Shown: in pieces, positions 33,990-41,550 of the stretch | Position numbering within the stretch: position 1 is the first letter of the stretch | Layout: the number at the start of each line of letters is the position of its first letter | Assembly (NCBI GenBank): GCA_014874265.1 | Contig: JACWAM010000032.1 | Location: 1-50,867 of the forward strand | Origin: Thermoleophilia bacterium | GTDB taxonomy: Bacteria; Actinomycetota; Thermoleophilia; BMS3ABIN01 | DNA length: 50,867 nt | Direction: 5' to 3' | Made by a program: the position numbers and the translations under genes | The notes under the pieces: generated by a model | Told to the model about the DNA's origin: nothing | Seen by the model: the letters and a program-made list of their open reading frames with translations, nothing else | Database searches by the model: none

Positions 33990-34448
33990 TTAATCCTTAC
34001 CGGTTGATGAACCGGATTTCTCTGCTGTGCCGTGTTTGATCACAAGCACCGGGCAGCTGACTTTCTGGACAACCCTGTTGCCGACGCTTCCCAGCAACAG
34101 CCCCTTGAACTCACTTAATCCACGGCTTCCCAGAACCAGAAGATCGACTTTTTCCCTTTCAGCGATGTCGACGATCGCTGTGCTGATTGATTCGGGAGGG
34201 TAATCGATCTCGACCAAAGTGCGAACGTGCACCCCGCTCCCAGAAAACAAGTGCCTGGCATCCTGAAGGATTTGTTCGGCTACCTCTCTGTTGACGTCAT
34301 GCACATCTATATCAGCGCTACAGCCGGGACATACGTGCACGACCAGGGCCTCGCGGGTGCCCATTTTTTTTGCCATTTCCGACGCGTACCGAACAGCCGC
34401 GTCGGCGTTGTCAGAACCATCAGTCGCGATCATCATTTTATCGAACAC
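33990..34448 (-). CDS. Universal stress protein UspA family
   Basis: Cytoplasmic stress protein, 152 residues, single Usp domain: MMIATDGSDNADAAVRYA at the start and an ATP-binding loop of the type GSRGLSEFKGLLLGSVGNRV (G-x2-G-x9-GS) near the end. It begins with GTG at 34446-34448 after GGGGAT; an ATG four codons later is possible. The C-terminal tail is short and Ser/Lys-rich. Its upstream region contains a 35-bp tandem duplication. Role: survival under stress or starvation; the trigger is unknown. Confidence 0.9.
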   Translation of the reverse strand: MFDKMMIATDGSDNADAAVRYASEMAKKMGTREALVVHVCPGCSADIDVHDVNREVAEQILQDARHLFSGSGVHVRTLVEIDYPPESISTAIVDIAEREKVDLLVLGSRGLSEFKGLLLGSVGNRVVQKVSCPVLVIKHGTAEKSGSSTGKD

Positions 34449-34462
34449 GCGATCCCCCTGTA

Positions 34463-34536
34463 AAAAGATAAGAACTAATCAATATCTGAATGATATCAAA
34501 AGATAAGAACTAATCAATATCTGAATGATATCAAAA
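34463..34536. repeat. Perfect 35-bp tandem duplication before uspA
   Basis: The unit at 34463-34497 is repeated exactly at 34498-34532, and the next four bases start a third copy. Each copy contains ATATC-N5-GATAT, an inverted repeat that could be an operator. It lies within 90 bp upstream of the uspA start, so the copies would sit in or beside its promoter. Confidence 0.85.
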
Positions 34537-34643
34537 ATCATTAAATTGATCATTAAAAATGGTCACCGTCTGACAACCCAAACAATCTATTCCGGGAGAT
34601 AACTCGCAGCGAGGCCGGGCGAAAAGATGGGTAAGGGCATGAT

Positions 34644-34745
34644 AAAGCGGCCCTCATGGGTTAAAAAGCCGCCTTTGGGGAAGCTGCCGATGGCCGCTGC
34701 AACCGCGAAACAGGATAATAGACAGCGGCCAGCCGGAGACCAGGC
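34644..34745 (+). ncRNA. Structured noncoding segment with a B12-box-like motif (tentative)
   Basis: Two GC-rich hairpins follow each other on the plus strand: AAAGCGGC (34644-34651) with GCCGC-TTT (34668-34676), and a perfect 8-bp stem GGCCGCTG (34692-34699) with CAGCGGCC (34723-34730). Right after it comes AGCCGGAGACCAGGC (34731-34745), close to the cobalamin-riboswitch B12 box AGCCAGGAGACCTGCC, with GGGGAAG and GCAAC blocks upstream in the expected order. Other conserved parts of that riboswitch are missing, and no plus-strand gene follows. It could be a decayed or variant riboswitch, or only the hairpins at the ileS 3' side. Confidence 0.25.
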
Positions 34746-34797
34746 ATATCGAGCCAAGCTCCGCGTAAATTTGTCAATGAATCGTCTAATCGGCAAT

Positions 34798-37700
34798 TCA
34801 ACAACTCGAGCGTAAAATAGATACGGTCAATGATTCGCTGTTAATGTCGAAGTTCGCCGTATAAATCTTCTCGTCCGCCGGCGCTCCCGCAAAATTAAGC
34901 TCCCGGCACAGCGTCTCCGCCTGAAAAAATTCGGCGTGTTGCCGGACAACGTCTTCAAGTTCGCCGCTTCCGGAAACCCAGGCGGTAATGTTATCTTCGA
35001 TCTCAAAGCCGGCTTTCTTTCGCAGATTCTGAACCTTGTGCACCAGCTCGCGTGCCAGGCCTTCCCGGCGAAGAGGTTCCGTCATTCCGGTCTTGATGGC
35101 AACCGCATAACCGCCGCTTTGCTCGACGGCATAGCCTTCCCGCTCCACCTTTTCTATCAGGACGTCATCTTTCCAAAGCTGTTCATCCCGGCCATCGATC
35201 ATAATGACGATACCACCGTTTTCAATCAGCGCCAGCACTTCAGCCGGGTCGAGAGCGGCAATGGCGGCGTCAGCCTGAGGCCGGCGGGGGCCGAAGCGCG
35301 GCCCCAGCTTTTGCAGGTTCGGTTTAAGCTTCACATCGTAAAGCCGGTCAATATCGGAAACAAATCCCAGTTTTTTAACATTCAGTTCTTCCAGGATCAA
35401 ATGTTCCAGCCCAGCCAGCGCCGCCTGCTCCTCGTCACTGGCTACAGCGACGGCCTCCGCCAGCGGCTGTCTTGTTTTGACCGCCGCCTTGTTCCGGGCG
35501 GCGCGGCCGAGATTTACGATCCGGCGCACGAGATGCATGCGTTCGGACAGCTCGCTGAAAATTACGTCAGACTCGGGAAAATCGCAAAGATGTACGCTCA
35601 TCGGAGCGGCAGCGTCAACAGAGCAGACCAGGTTGCGGTAAATTTCATCTGAGATAAAAGGCGTGAACGGCGCCAGTAGCTTCGCGACCGTCACCAGGCA
35701 TTCGTGCAACGTGAGGTAGGCGCTGATTTTGTCCCGGTCCTCTTCACTCTTCCAGAAGCGCCGGCGGCTGCGTCGGACATACCAGTTGGAAAGGTCATCA
35801 ACGAATTCCTGGATTTCCCGGCCGCTCGCGGTGGCGTCATACCGCCTCAGGCAGTCTGTCACCCGGTTCACCAGCACCTCAAGGCTGCTGATGATCCAGC
35901 GGTCCATCAGCGGTCTCCTGTCCACCGGAATATCATGCGACAGCGGATTGAACCCGTCGATGTTCGCATAAACAGTAAAAAATGAATATGTATTCCACAG
36001 CGTCAGCAGGAATTTGCGCACCACCTCGTCAATTGCTTCCGGGAAGAACCGGCGCGGGTACCAGGGGGAACTGACCGTAAACAGATACCAGCGGAAAGCG
36101 TCGGCTCCCTGCCGGTCAAGCACCTGCCATGGCTCAACAACGTTGCCCCGGGATTTGCTCATCTTCTGTCCGTCGCGGTCGAGGATGTGTCCAAGGCAGA
36201 CGACGTTCTGATAGCTGCTGCCTGCCTTGAGGAACAATTCCAGATTTTCCTTGTCAGTTCCTTCGGCGTCAGCCGCATGATTAAGCAGGGTGCTCACAGC
36301 CATCAGGCTGTAAAACCAGCCGCGCGTCTGGTCGATCGCCTCACAGATGAAATTGGCGGGATAGTATGACTCCAGCAAAGTCTTGCTGTACGGATCTGAT
36401 GGATAGTGCCACTGGGCAAAAGGCATGCTACCGGAATCAAACCAGGCATCAATCACTTCCGGCTCCCTCGCCATCTCAGCGCCACACTGGGGACACTCGA
36501 GCTTCACGGCGTCGATGAAAGGCCGGTGCAGATCAAGGTCATCAGCGAGGGGTTCGGTTGACAACTCTCTTAACTCGTCGATGCCCCCCACGCAATGCTC
36601 ATGACCTTCCCGGCAGCGCCATACCGGCAGCGGCGTGCCCCAGTAGCGCTCGCGCGACAGAGCCCAATCGATGTTGTTTTCCAGCCAGTTGCCGAAACGG
36701 CCGCGCTTGATATGATCAGGATGCCAGGTGACGTCTTCATTTGCCGCCAGCAACTCCTGCCTGATCTCGGTGGTTTTAATGTACCAGCTCGCCTTGGCGT
36801 AGTAGATGAGCGCCGTATCGCACCGCCAGCAGTGCGGGTAGGAGTGCTCGTAGGGAACGTGCGCCATCAGCAGGTTCCGCTGCTCAAGTTCGAGGACAAT
36901 CTCCTCATTGGCGTCCCGGACAAACTGTCCCGCCCATGGCTTGACCCGGTCATCAAAACGGCCTTCCTCATTGACCGGATTGATCAACGGCAGGCCTTGC
37001 CGGCGCGCCACCATCATGTCATCGGCGCCAAAAGCAGGCGCGATATGAACGATGCCTGTTCCTTCTTCATCGGAAACAAAATCCGCTTCGACGATAAAGT
37101 AGGCCTTCTTATCAGGCCGAACAAAGTCATAGGGCGGGATATATGCGCGCCCCGCCAGCTCGGCGGCGGGAATCTCCCTGACGATCCGAGCCTCGTCTTT
37201 AAACAGCTTTGGAACAAGATCCAGCGCCATGATCAAACGCTGCCCCTTGTGTTCGATTTCCGCATAGGCAATATCAGGGCTGATGGCGGCGGCGACGTTG
37301 CTGATCAGCGTCCAGGGCGTCGTTGTCCAGACAAGCAAAGAGAGATCCGGATCGTCAACCAGCGGGAAGCGGATATAAACCGACGGATCTTCCACGGTCT
37401 TGTACCCCTGATCGACCTCATGGCTGGAAAGGGTGGTGCCGCAGCGGGCGCAGTAAGGCACAACCTTGTAATCGTAGTAAAGGAGGCGCCTGCCATTTAC
37501 ACCGCGCGTTTCCCAGATCTGCTTGAGCGCCCACCAGACGCTGTCGATATAGCCGTTGTCTAGCGTGTAGTAAGCGTCTTGAGTGTCGATCCAGAAGCCG
37601 ATCCGCTCGGTGAGCCGCTCCCAGTCCTCGAGGTAGCGGTAGATGCTCTCGCGGCAAAGGCGGTTAAATTTGGCGATGCCTATCTTCTCGATGTCCCGCT

Positions 37701-38043
37701 TGCCGCTGATCCCCAGCCGACGTTCCACCTCCAGCTCGACAGGCAGTCCGTGCGTATCCCAGCCGGCTTTGCGGGGCACATGGAAACCTTTCATGGTTTT
37801 AAAGCGGGGGAAGATGTCCTTAAAGATCCGCGAGAGCACGTGGTGTGAACCCGGCTTGCCGTTGGCCGTGGGCGGCCCTTCATAAAAAACAAACTCCTCG
37901 GCCCCCCGGCGCTGTTCGACGCTTTTTTGGAAAATGCCGTTTTCCTTCCAGAAGGCAAGGATTTCCGCCTCCATATCGGGAAAGCTGACCTGCGGCGATA
38001 CCGGTTTGTAAATATATCCTTTTTGGTTTTTGGCTTCGTCCAT
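34798..38043 (-). CDS. ileS: Isoleucyl-tRNA synthetase
   Basis: Charges tRNA-Ile. 1081 residues, of the longer eukaryote-like class (IleS2): the HIGH motif appears as GKPGSHHVLSR at about 62-72 and the KMSKS loop as GQKMSKSRGN. The editing domain (TTTPWTLISN) and the anticodon-binding and C-terminal domains are complete. In other bacteria IleS2 enzymes tend to be less sensitive to mupirocin; that is family knowledge, not shown here. The ATG at 38041-38043 has no clear ribosome-binding site and no T-box leader is seen upstream. Confidence 0.96.
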   Translation of the reverse strand: MDEAKNQKGYIYKPVSPQVSFPDMEAEILAFWKENGIFQKSVEQRRGAEEFVFYEGPPTANGKPGSHHVLSRIFKDIFPRFKTMKGFHVPRKAGWDTHGLPVELEVERRLGISGKRDIEKIGIAKFNRLCRESIYRYLEDWERLTERIGFWIDTQDAYYTLDNGYIDSVWWALKQIWETRGVNGRRLLYYDYKVVPYCARCGTTLSSHEVDQGYKTVEDPSVYIRFPLVDDPDLSLLVWTTTPWTLISNVAAAISPDIAYAEIEHKGQRLIMALDLVPKLFKDEARIVREIPAAELAGRAYIPPYDFVRPDKKAYFIVEADFVSDEEGTGIVHIAPAFGADDMMVARRQGLPLINPVNEEGRFDDRVKPWAGQFVRDANEEIVLELEQRNLLMAHVPYEHSYPHCWRCDTALIYYAKASWYIKTTEIRQELLAANEDVTWHPDHIKRGRFGNWLENNIDWALSRERYWGTPLPVWRCREGHEHCVGGIDELRELSTEPLADDLDLHRPFIDAVKLECPQCGAEMAREPEVIDAWFDSGSMPFAQWHYPSDPYSKTLLESYYPANFICEAIDQTRGWFYSLMAVSTLLNHAADAEGTDKENLELFLKAGSSYQNVVCLGHILDRDGQKMSKSRGNVVEPWQVLDRQGADAFRWYLFTVSSPWYPRRFFPEAIDEVVRKFLLTLWNTYSFFTVYANIDGFNPLSHDIPVDRRPLMDRWIISSLEVLVNRVTDCLRRYDATASGREIQEFVDDLSNWYVRRSRRRFWKSEEDRDKISAYLTLHECLVTVAKLLAPFTPFISDEIYRNLVCSVDAAAPMSVHLCDFPESDVIFSELSERMHLVRRIVNLGRAARNKAAVKTRQPLAEAVAVASDEEQAALAGLEHLILEELNVKKLGFVSDIDRLYDVKLKPNLQKLGPRFGPRRPQADAAIAALDPAEVLALIENGGIVIMIDGRDEQLWKDDVLIEKVEREGYAVEQSGGYAVAIKTGMTEPLRREGLARELVHKVQNLRKKAGFEIEDNITAWVSGSGELEDVVRQHAEFFQAETLCRELNFAGAPADEKIYTANFDINSESLTVSILRSSC

Positions 38044-38229
38044 TTCTGAAAATGAGCGTCGTTAATTCGACCCGGTCAATTTTTCCGGGGCCAAAGCAGA
38101 AAAAAGCCCGGCTGTGATGATTTTTTTGCGCCGAAGACACTACAATATACGAGGTTTAACGGTTTTTTTGCAACTTGGAGAATGGGGCGGAGGCAGGTAT
38201 CATTTTTCGGTAAGAAATTTGGAGTGCCT

Positions 38230-38700
38230 TTGAAATCGATAAATTCGAACGCCGTGTCGATTGCCGCTCTTGCCGTCCTGTCGATGGCGATTATTCTGCT
38301 GGCCCAAGCCCATGGCGGCTCCGGGAGCAGTCCGGCGCCGGTTGCCGTTGACACCGTAGCGGGGACGGCGGCGCTCCATTATACGCCGGTTGACGCACCC
38401 CATGCCGGTTTCATGAGTATTTTTGTTTATGATGCCCGCGGCGGCGTATCGTCATTTATGGTCGGCGGCAGAACCGGAGAATTTAAAGCGTTAAGTACTG
38501 GCATCAGCAACGCCAGGATGGTTGCCGGCGAGTCAGATCAGTCTGTGTCGGAGTTGCTTGTCTTCTCCTTCGGAGGGGATAATACGCTGGAGTTGCCGTA
38601 TTCGCAGACGCGCAATCTCTTTTTTCTTGACAGCCAAGCCTACCGGCCTTCTACTGACTTATCGCCGATTATTGATAGTATAGAAAAGAAATTGACATGA
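38230..38700 (+). CDS. Membrane-anchored hypothetical protein
   Basis: About 156 residues from the TTG at 38230, four bases after GGAGTG (MKSINSNAVSIAALAVLS); an ATG at 38182 adds 16 residues but its SD is too close. A single N-terminal membrane segment (about 9-27) precedes an outside or cytosolic domain with beta-rich pattern (TAALHYTPVDAPHAGFMSIF, VGGRTGEFKALSTGI). Family not recognised. Its stop overlaps the next gene (ATGA), so it is translated together with the PLP enzyme. Confidence 0.65.
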   Translation: MKSINSNAVSIAALAVLSMAIILLAQAHGGSGSSPAPVAVDTVAGTAALHYTPVDAPHAGFMSIFVYDARGGVSSFMVGGRTGEFKALSTGISNARMVAGESDQSVSELLVFSFGGDNTLELPYSQTRNLFFLDSQAYRPSTDLSPIIDSIEKKLT

Positions 38701-39845
38701 CGATTTATCTTGACAACGCCGCCAGTACCTGTCCCAAGCCGGAAGCAGTCATCAAAGCAGTTGATGACTGCCTCCGCAGCGCCTGCGCCAATCCGGGCCG
38801 GGGCGCTCACAGGGCGGCCGTCGCGGCGGCGCACATCATCTTTGGGACCAGGCAGAAGGCGGCGGCGCTGCTGGGCGTCAGTGACAGCGCCGATCTGGTT
38901 TTTACTTATAACGCCACTGATTCGCTAAATCTGGCTTTACACGGCTATCTTGGAAGCGGCGACCATGTGGTCACCTCGCCGGTGGAGCACAATGCGGTGC
39001 TGCGGCCGCTAAAAGCGATGGCATCCCGCGGCGTCAGAATCACATTCACGGCGGCGGACGCCGCCGGCAGGGTCAGTGCTGATGACGTTCTGAGCGCGCT
39101 GGAGCCGGGGACCAGGCTGGTGGCGCTGTCACATGCATCCAACGTCACCGGCGCAATTTTGCCGGTTGCGGAAATTGCTGCCGGGCTGGCGGAAAGAGGA
39201 GTGCCGCTTCTGGTTGACGCCGCTCAGAGCGCCGGCTCCCTGCCGCTGAATATGGCGGAACTGCCGGTTGGCATGCTGGCCTGCACCGGACACAAAGGCC
39301 TGTTGGGGCCGCAGGGCACAGGCCTTCTTTATATAGCCCCTGGCATTGATCTGATGACGGTCAGGCAGGGAGGCACCGGCACAAATTCAGAATCCGAGCA
39401 GGACGCCCTGGGCCGGCCTGACCGCTACGAATCAGGCACGTACAACACTCCCGGCATAGCGGGCCTCGGCGCCGCCATCGATTTTCTCGCCGCGGCGGGC
39501 GTTCACAATATGGCCGCCCACAAGGCGGCTTTAACCGCCAGGCTACACGAGGCGTTGACGAAAATAAACGGCGTTGCCGTTTATGGTCCCGGCCCTGGCG
39601 AGCCGCGGGCGCCGCTTGTTTCTTTTAATATCGCCGGGATGACCTCGGCTGAGGCAGCCGCCAGGCTTGACCGCGATTATGACATCGCTTCCCGGGCCGG
39701 ACTGCACTGTGCTCCGGGTGCGCACCTCCTGATGGGCACGCTGAAAACCGGCGCGGTCCGTCTCAGCATCGGGCCTTTTAACACTGAAGACGAGATTGAT
39801 GAAGCGGCGGCCGCGGTGAGCGCGATTGTCTCGTGGCAACCATAG
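38697..39845 (+). CDS. Cysteine-desulfurase-like aminotransferase class V
   Basis: PLP enzyme of 382 residues. YLDNAASTCPKP at the start, the PLP-binding EHNAVLRPL and DAAQSAG segments, Lys200 in CTGHKGLLGPQGTG that holds PLP, and Cys338 in RAGLHCAP that would carry the persulfide. The overall pattern, including RQGGTGTNSE, matches the stand-alone desulfurase-like group rather than IscS or SufS. It would release sulfur from cysteine (or selenium from selenocysteine). The gene overlaps the membrane protein before it; the MetE-like gene follows after 16 bases. Confidence 0.87.
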   Translation: MTIYLDNAASTCPKPEAVIKAVDDCLRSACANPGRGAHRAAVAAAHIIFGTRQKAAALLGVSDSADLVFTYNATDSLNLALHGYLGSGDHVVTSPVEHNAVLRPLKAMASRGVRITFTAADAAGRVSADDVLSALEPGTRLVALSHASNVTGAILPVAEIAAGLAERGVPLLVDAAQSAGSLPLNMAELPVGMLACTGHKGLLGPQGTGLLYIAPGIDLMTVRQGGTGTNSESEQDALGRPDRYESGTYNTPGIAGLGAAIDFLAAAGVHNMAAHKAALTARLHEALTKINGVAVYGPGPGEPRAPLVSFNIAGMTSAEAAARLDRDYDIASRAGLHCAPGAHLLMGTLKTGAVRLSIGPFNTEDEIDEAAAAVSAIVSWQP

Positions 39846-39861
39846 CAACAAGGAAATGACA

Positions 39862-40947
39862 ATGGCAAATACAGGGAAAAGCGAGGCCATGGATACTCGC
39901 AGGCCGCTGCCGGAATGCGCCTCGCTTGCGATCGGCAGCCTGCCATACACGGACGTCTCCGAGGCGATTGACCGCATGATAGAGTTTAACTCAATCTGTC
40001 CCGCTTGGCCGCAACTGCCTGCCATTGATTATCGGGAAGGGATGTATATCCAGTTCGCTGAGTGCATGCCGGCCGCCATCGTGGATGAGAACCGCCGGCG
40101 CGTGTGGTTCGACGTGGAAAGGGCGCCGGAGGAGATGGCGTCATTTTACGAGCGTCACTTTGCCCGCGAGCCGGGTCTATGCCGGATCTCACCCGATCAC
40201 GCCCGGGGGTTCGAGCCGTTTCTGGAAAGAATGCCCACTCCGGGCGCCCTCTTCATCAAGGGCCAGGTGACAGGCCCGGTGACCTTTGGCTTCACGGTTA
40301 CTGACGCGGAAAACAAGCCGGTCATTTATCATGAAGACCTGTTTGCCGCCATAGTTACGGCGCTTGCTTTAAAAGGCGGTTGGCAGGCCGGCCGTTTCCG
40401 CGAGCAGGCGCCGGATTTAACGCCTGTCATTTTTTTCGACGAGCCCTTTTTGACCCAGGTTGGCTCCGCGATCATCAGCCTGCCGGCAGAAAAGGTCACC
40501 GCCAGCCTCCGGGAATGTTATGAGCCGGTTACGGCGGTTGGGGGCCTTACCGGCACGCACGTCTGCGGCGGCACCGACTGGGGCCTGCTGGCGTCAACCG
40601 GCGTTGATATCATCCATTTCGACGCCGTGGATCATTTCCAGGAATTGCTTATCTACGGGCAGGAGCTGGCGCAGTTCCTCGAGCGCGGCGGCATGCTTGC
40701 TTGGGGCATTATTCCCACTGACGAGCGCTCTCTGGAAATGGGGCAGGGTGACGCCGTCAACGATCTGATTGCCGGGGCGGAAAGAGTAGCCCGGTTGGCG
40801 CCGCACGGGATCGACGTCCAGGAAGTGCTGAGGCGATCATTTGTCTCGCAGTCATGTGGGTTGGGCTCCAGATCTGCCGAGATTGCCGGGAGATGCCTGT
40901 CGCTGGCGGCGGAGGTTGCTGATGTTTTGCACAGTCAGATATGTTAA
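39862..40947 (+). CDS. Core MetE-like (UROD/MetE superfamily) protein
   Basis: A 361-residue TIM-barrel protein from the ATG at 39862, behind AAGGAA. It keeps the zinc ligands of cobalamin-independent methionine synthase, His233-x-Cys235 (GTHVCGG) and Cys332 (SQSCGLGS), with IIHFDAVDHF and WGIIPTDERS between them, but lacks the N-terminal half of MetE. Such core MetE proteins make methionine or transfer methyl groups in anaerobes, often from a corrinoid protein rather than methyl-folate; the donor here is unknown. Its neighbour is a desulfurase-like enzyme, pointing to sulfur or methyl metabolism. Confidence 0.8.
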   Translation: MANTGKSEAMDTRRPLPECASLAIGSLPYTDVSEAIDRMIEFNSICPAWPQLPAIDYREGMYIQFAECMPAAIVDENRRRVWFDVERAPEEMASFYERHFAREPGLCRISPDHARGFEPFLERMPTPGALFIKGQVTGPVTFGFTVTDAENKPVIYHEDLFAAIVTALALKGGWQAGRFREQAPDLTPVIFFDEPFLTQVGSAIISLPAEKVTASLRECYEPVTAVGGLTGTHVCGGTDWGLLASTGVDIIHFDAVDHFQELLIYGQELAQFLERGGMLAWGIIPTDERSLEMGQGDAVNDLIAGAERVARLAPHGIDVQEVLRRSFVSQSCGLGSRSAEIAGRCLSLAAEVADVLHSQIC

Positions 40948-40959
40948 GCTAAGTCACGG

Positions 40960-41457
40960 TTGTGGGATATTAACTTAAAGCCTTACCGGCGCAGGCAAGA
41001 CCACGTCTTTGCTGTTTTTTTATTGAATTACAATATTGGAAATTTCCTCTATAAGCCGTTCAACAAGCTCGCCGCGCAATTCATTAAGTATTGCATCGTT
41101 GGTGGCGTCGGCACCATTTTAAATGTCGTTATTTTCTGGCTGCTGATCACCGATGGGCATCTGCACTACGTGGCGGCGGCGACGATTTCTTTTTTTGTGG
41201 CTGTCACCAACAATTTTCTTTTAAACAAGTATTGGACGTTTAATAATCCTGGAGGAAGCGGATTTGGCCAGGGAGGCCGCTTTCTCGTCGTTAGTCTGAT
41301 AAGCTATTTTATCAACCTGCTGGTATTGCGCCTGCTTATTAATGATTTCAGCTTTATGCAGCATGAGGTTCTCGCGCAAATTATTGCCATCAGCTTTGTT
41401 ACCGTCCTGAACTTCATGGGCAACAAATTGTGGAGCTTCCGGCAACCGGCCTCCTAG
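40960..41457 (+). CDS. GtrA-family membrane protein
   Basis: Four-helix membrane protein of up to 165 residues in the GtrA family, which moves lipid-linked sugars or assists polysaccharide glycosylation. The GtrA pattern starts at KLAAQFIKYCIVGGVGTILN and includes NNFLLNKYWTF and FMGNKLWSF. The start (TTG 40960) lacks a good ribosome-binding site; a TTG at about 41023 is an alternative. It precedes two large glycosyltransferase-like genes and fits their role. Confidence 0.85.
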   Translation: MWDINLKPYRRRQDHVFAVFLLNYNIGNFLYKPFNKLAAQFIKYCIVGGVGTILNVVIFWLLITDGHLHYVAAATISFFVAVTNNFLLNKYWTFNNPGGSGFGQGGRFLVVSLISYFINLLVLRLLINDFSFMQHEVLAQIIAISFVTVLNFMGNKLWSFRQPAS

Positions 41458-41550
41458 CCTGTCACCCCGGCAATCAACGTTCATACAAATCAGGCAGGTG
41501 CCCGCGCGGTCACTGTTGGCTCCTTATGACTTTAGGCAGGTTCTGTTCCG

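Noticed and set aside
34587-34796. Minus-strand ORF of 69 codons between uspA and ileS
   Set aside because: Its sequence is explained by the two GC-rich hairpins on the other strand; no ribosome-binding site and no family match.
36595-37563. Plus-strand frame of 322 codons opposite ileS
   Set aside because: The isoleucyl-tRNA synthetase on the other strand is unmistakable; the frame is its shadow.
38044-38200. Possible T-box leader before ileS
   Set aside because: No T-box sequence (AAGGTGGTACCGCG-like), specifier loop or antiterminator is present; the leader is short and AT-rich.
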